Origin: Pedobacter jeongneungensis
GTDB lineage: Bacteria; Bacteroidota; Bacteroidia; Sphingobacteriales; Sphingobacteriaceae
Length of the DNA stretch: 64,000 nt
Reading direction: 5' to 3'
NCBI RefSeq assembly: GCF_000633455.1
Contig: NZ_AYMG01000013.1
Span: 248,001-312,000, forward strand
Positions 61,898 to 64,000 of this stretch are shown here, piece after piece (position 1 is the stretch's first letter; every line of letters begins with the position of its first letter). The notes beneath the pieces are model-generated. The model searched no databases. It saw only the letters and a list, made by a program, of their open reading frames with translations, and had not been told where the DNA came from. The translations under genes and the position numbers were made by a program.

Positions 61898-62758
61898 TCA
61901 ATGAAATATCTTCCCCGATAATGCCATCGCCTCATTCCATTTACCTATATTTAAATTGAGGTTTTCGCCTTTTGCATTCAAATAGTCAATAACATCTTCA
62001 GTAGCGATGTTTCCTGTTAAATCATCAGCGGCCATAGGACAGCCGCCAAAGCCTTTTAAGGCTGAATCAATGCGTTTAACACCGGAAAGATATGCGGCTT
62101 CAATCTTTTCGAACCGCTCAGCAGGAGTGGAGTGTAAATGGATCCCAATTTCTGTATTGCTAAACCTTGCAATCAATTTAGGTAATATACTTTCAATTTT
62201 TTCTGGCGTAGAGACACCAACAGTATCAGCTAAAGATAAAACTTCTACGCCTTTGTCAACCAGAACATCAGCCCACTTTTCTATAATTTCATAATTCCAT
62301 TCATCACCATACGGGTTTCCAAAGCCCATGGATAGATAAACAACGGCTTTTTTATTGTTTTTTGCACAAACTGAAAGCATTTCTTCAACCGTATTTAATG
62401 ATTGTGAGATACTCGAATTGGTATTACGCTGCTGGAACGTCTCAGAGATCGAAAAAGGAAAACCTAAGTAATCAACCGCTTTGTGTTTAACTGCATCTTC
62501 TACGCCCCTTAAATTAGCTACAATAGCCAACAACTTAGTGGAAGTGTTACTTAAATCTAATTGTGCTAAAACTTCGGCTGTATCGGCCATTTGTGGAATA
62601 GCTTTAGGCGAAACAAAACTGCCAAAATCAAGGGTATCAAATCCTACCCCGAGCAAAAGAGTTAAATACTCGGCTTTAAGTTCAGTAGGAACAAAATCGT
62701 GTAATCCCTGCATCGCATCGCGTGGACATTCTACTAATTTGAATTTATTATGGCTCAT
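61898..62758 (-). CDS. Hydroxymethylglutaryl-CoA lyase
   Basis: 286 residues. Cleaves HMG-CoA to acetoacetate and acetyl-CoA (leucine breakdown); some relatives act on similar thioesters. TIM barrel of the DRE-TIM type: ECPRDAMQG at residues 10-18 (catalytic Arg, Asp), LDFGSFVSPKAIPQMAD, VYLSMGFGNPYGD, LADTVGVSTPEKI, IHLHSTPAERFEKI (metal HxH) and the C-terminal signature GFGGCPMAADDLTGNIATED with the catalytic Cys. Ends 4 bp from the GNAT remnant, convergent with it. Confidence 0.92.
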   Translation of the reverse strand: MSHNKFKLVECPRDAMQGLHDFVPTELKAEYLTLLLGVGFDTLDFGSFVSPKAIPQMADTAEVLAQLDLSNTSTKLLAIVANLRGVEDAVKHKAVDYLGFPFSISETFQQRNTNSSISQSLNTVEEMLSVCAKNNKKAVVYLSMGFGNPYGDEWNYEIIEKWADVLVDKGVEVLSLADTVGVSTPEKIESILPKLIARFSNTEIGIHLHSTPAERFEKIEAAYLSGVKRIDSALKGFGGCPMAADDLTGNIATEDVIDYLNAKGENLNLNIGKWNEAMALSGKIFH

Positions 62759-63041
62759 ATTTTTGGTTTAACCGCAAAGTGCGCAAAGTTTTTCGCAAAG
62801 AAAAGAAAGTATATTGTTTTATTGCTTGATGGCTTTATTGTTGATAGTTCATGGTGAAATGGTTAATGGCCATGATGTTTAACTAATTTGGCGCAGTTCA
62901 GTTAACAAATAATGTACTTTCTCAATTGGCAGTTTGAAAACAATTTAACAATAGATCAATCTAACAATTAGCACACCCGCTAAACATTTCGCATCAGTTA
63001 ACCGATTTAAACAATTAACCAGTTAACCATTAGGGAATGAA
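62759..63041. other. Gap between the NADH dehydrogenase and HMG-CoA lyase genes
   Basis: No gene. At 62770-62800 there is a CGCAAAG triad (CGCAAAGTG, CGCAAAGTTTTT, CGCAAAG), a relative of the CACAGAT elements. From 62840 to 63030 there is low-complexity filler with GTTAACCGATTTAAACAATT and AACCAGTTAACCATTA, in reverse relation to 44496-44545. Confidence 0.45.
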
Positions 63042-64000
63042 CTAATGAATCTCCGTCGGAATTTCCTCCCTGTAATCCACACTTCGGTCTTTTGCAAAGG
63101 TTCTGATAATTAAACGCGTTCCACGGTCGTAGCTGAAATAACTCCAAAGCCAGTTTACAAAAACAATAATTTTATTACGGAAGCCAACTAAGGTCATTAA
63201 GTGCACAAACATCCAGGTAAACCAAGCGAAAACACCTTGGAAACGGATTTTACCGATATCTACGACAGCTTTATTTCTGCCAACTGTAGCCATTGAGCCT
63301 TTATCAAAGTATTTAAATTTCTCTAAAGGTTTATTTTCTTTAATGTTGATCAGGTTTTTGGCCAGATGATGCCCTTGCTGGATTGCAGCTGGCGCAACCC
63401 CAGGGTGACCGTTTGGTGTTTCTTCATCAATAATGGCGGCTACGTCGCCAATTGCATAAATATTCTGATAACCTGCTACCAAATTCTGGGTATCGGTTTT
63501 TAATCTTCCTCCACGCACCACTTCAGCTTTATCTAAACCTGCTAAAACTTCACCTTTAACACCGGCACTCCAGATTACTGTTGAACTTAGAATCGCTGGT
63601 TTATCCTGTAAAGTAAGGGTATGGCCATCATAACCGAGCACCCTGGTTTCATTCATCACCTGAACGCCCATATCGGTAAGGAAATCTTTGGCTTTTTTCT
63701 GTGCCTGTGGCGACATTACACCCAATAATTCAGGAGAATTTTCGACCAGATAGATATTCACCTTACTTAAATCCATTTCCGGATAATCGTTTGGGATAAC
63801 ATGCTTTTTAAGCTCTGCAATGGCCCCCGAAGTTTCAACACCTGTTGGGCCGCCACCTACTACCACGAAGTTTAATAGTGCACTTTTTTTATCTGCATCT
63901 TTTTCAATCAGCGATTTTTCGAAATTCTGTAAAATCAAACTCCTTAAATCCAACGCTTCGGGGATCGATTTCATCGGCATTGAGTTGGCCTCGATTTCTT
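63042..64000 (-). CDS. ndh: Type II NADH:quinone oxidoreductase (partial, 5' end beyond the window)
   Basis: The frame remains open to the right edge (codons before ATG 63980 read EIEANS), so the N-terminal FAD-binding part is missing. What is seen: FVVVGGGPTGVETSGAIAEL (second dinucleotide fold for NADH), VIWSAGVKGEVLAG, YQNIYAIGDVAA (FAD), GHPGVAPAAIQQGHHLAKNL and a C-terminal amphipathic/membrane anchor FAWFTWMFVHLMTLVGF. Transfers electrons from NADH to quinone without pumping protons. It could feed quinol to the bd oxidase at 52432. Symbol by family. Confidence 0.9.
   Translation of the reverse strand, partial: EIEANSMPMKSIPEALDLRSLILQNFEKSLIEKDADKKSALLNFVVVGGGPTGVETSGAIAELKKHVIPNDYPEMDLSKVNIYLVENSPELLGVMSPQAQKKAKDFLTDMGVQVMNETRVLGYDGHTLTLQDKPAILSSTVIWSAGVKGEVLAGLDKAEVVRGGRLKTDTQNLVAGYQNIYAIGDVAAIIDEETPNGHPGVAPAAIQQGHHLAKNLINIKENKPLEKFKYFDKGSMATVGRNKAVVDIGKIRFQGVFAWFTWMFVHLMTLVGFRNKIIVFVNWLWSYFSYDRGTRLIIRTFAKDRSVDYREEIPTEIH

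Overview
The window looks like a chromosomal stretch of a Bacteroidota species, most likely a Pedobacter-like member of the Sphingobacteriaceae. The reasons are two SusC/SusD pairs, a hybrid two-component regulator, an ECF sigma/FecR/STN-SusC relay, TAnnTTTG-type promoter cores, weak ribosome binding sites, long NusB, DUF3276 (PUR), DUF1573-YajC, and intergenic palindromic repeats of the kind common in this phylum. No phage, plasmid, CRISPR array or rRNA was seen. The genus is inferred from gene content only.

Layout. (1) 1-15200: a polysaccharide utilisation locus with the tail of one probable sulfatase, a complete sulfatase, a REP-associated transposase (RAYT) wrapped in its own hairpin repeats, a heparinase II/III-type lyase interrupted by one in-frame TAA, a 1376-residue hybrid two-component system, then SusC and SusD closed by a terminator. 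Sulfatases plus the lyase suggest a sulfated, uronate-containing glycan. (2) 15219-19237: a cold-shock-domain protein, a methyltransferase divergent from a LysR regulator, a small conserved protein and a bestrophin-like channel. (3) 19351-27516, minus strand: ECF sigma, FecR anti-sigma, STN-type SusC, SusD and a TlpA-like thioredoxin, a complete trans-envelope signalling and uptake locus. (4) 27800-42300: housekeeping: an Lrp/AsnC remnant, tRNA-Arg(CCG), mgtE, a HAD phosphatase, ychF, a 7-bp tandem array, DUF5362-like, DUF3276, an ABC exporter half, a leucine dehydrogenase-like enzyme, nusB-DUF1573-yajC, a TonB/MORN protein, ybbR-coaE, an MBL nuclease and a tiny DUF5522 protein. (5) 42348-44470: three tandem Uma2 genes, each with the same 22-bp site at the same distance from its start. 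(6) 44605-49590: ZIP transporter, PAP2 phosphatase and methyltransferase operon, glmM, cysteine desulfurase. (7) 49591-52431: an AT-rich, repeat-laden stretch with two paralogous 67-residue small proteins and a Tat-type metallo-beta-lactamase-fold protein. (8) 52432-64000: cydAB, M28 peptidase, two small secreted proteins, accD, class II aldolase, an iron-permease-family protein, two GNAT acetyltransferases (one frameshifted), HMG-CoA lyase and a truncated type II NADH dehydrogenase.

How the genes work together. In region 1 the regulator would sense released oligosaccharide in the periplasm and switch on the SusCD importer and the degradative enzymes; the lyase is probably damaged here. In region 3 ligand binding by SusCD would pass through the STN domain to FecR and free the ECF sigma factor. 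Three genes show decay (lyase nonsense codon, GNAT frameshift, Lrp remnant). Several dispersed repeat families lie only between genes. The strongest candidates for something not yet described are the RAYT with its flanking inverted hairpins, the 67-residue paralogous pair with a Gly/Pro tail, the Uma2 triplet with identical upstream sites, and a set of intergenic CACAGAT-type triads with about 10-bp periodicity.
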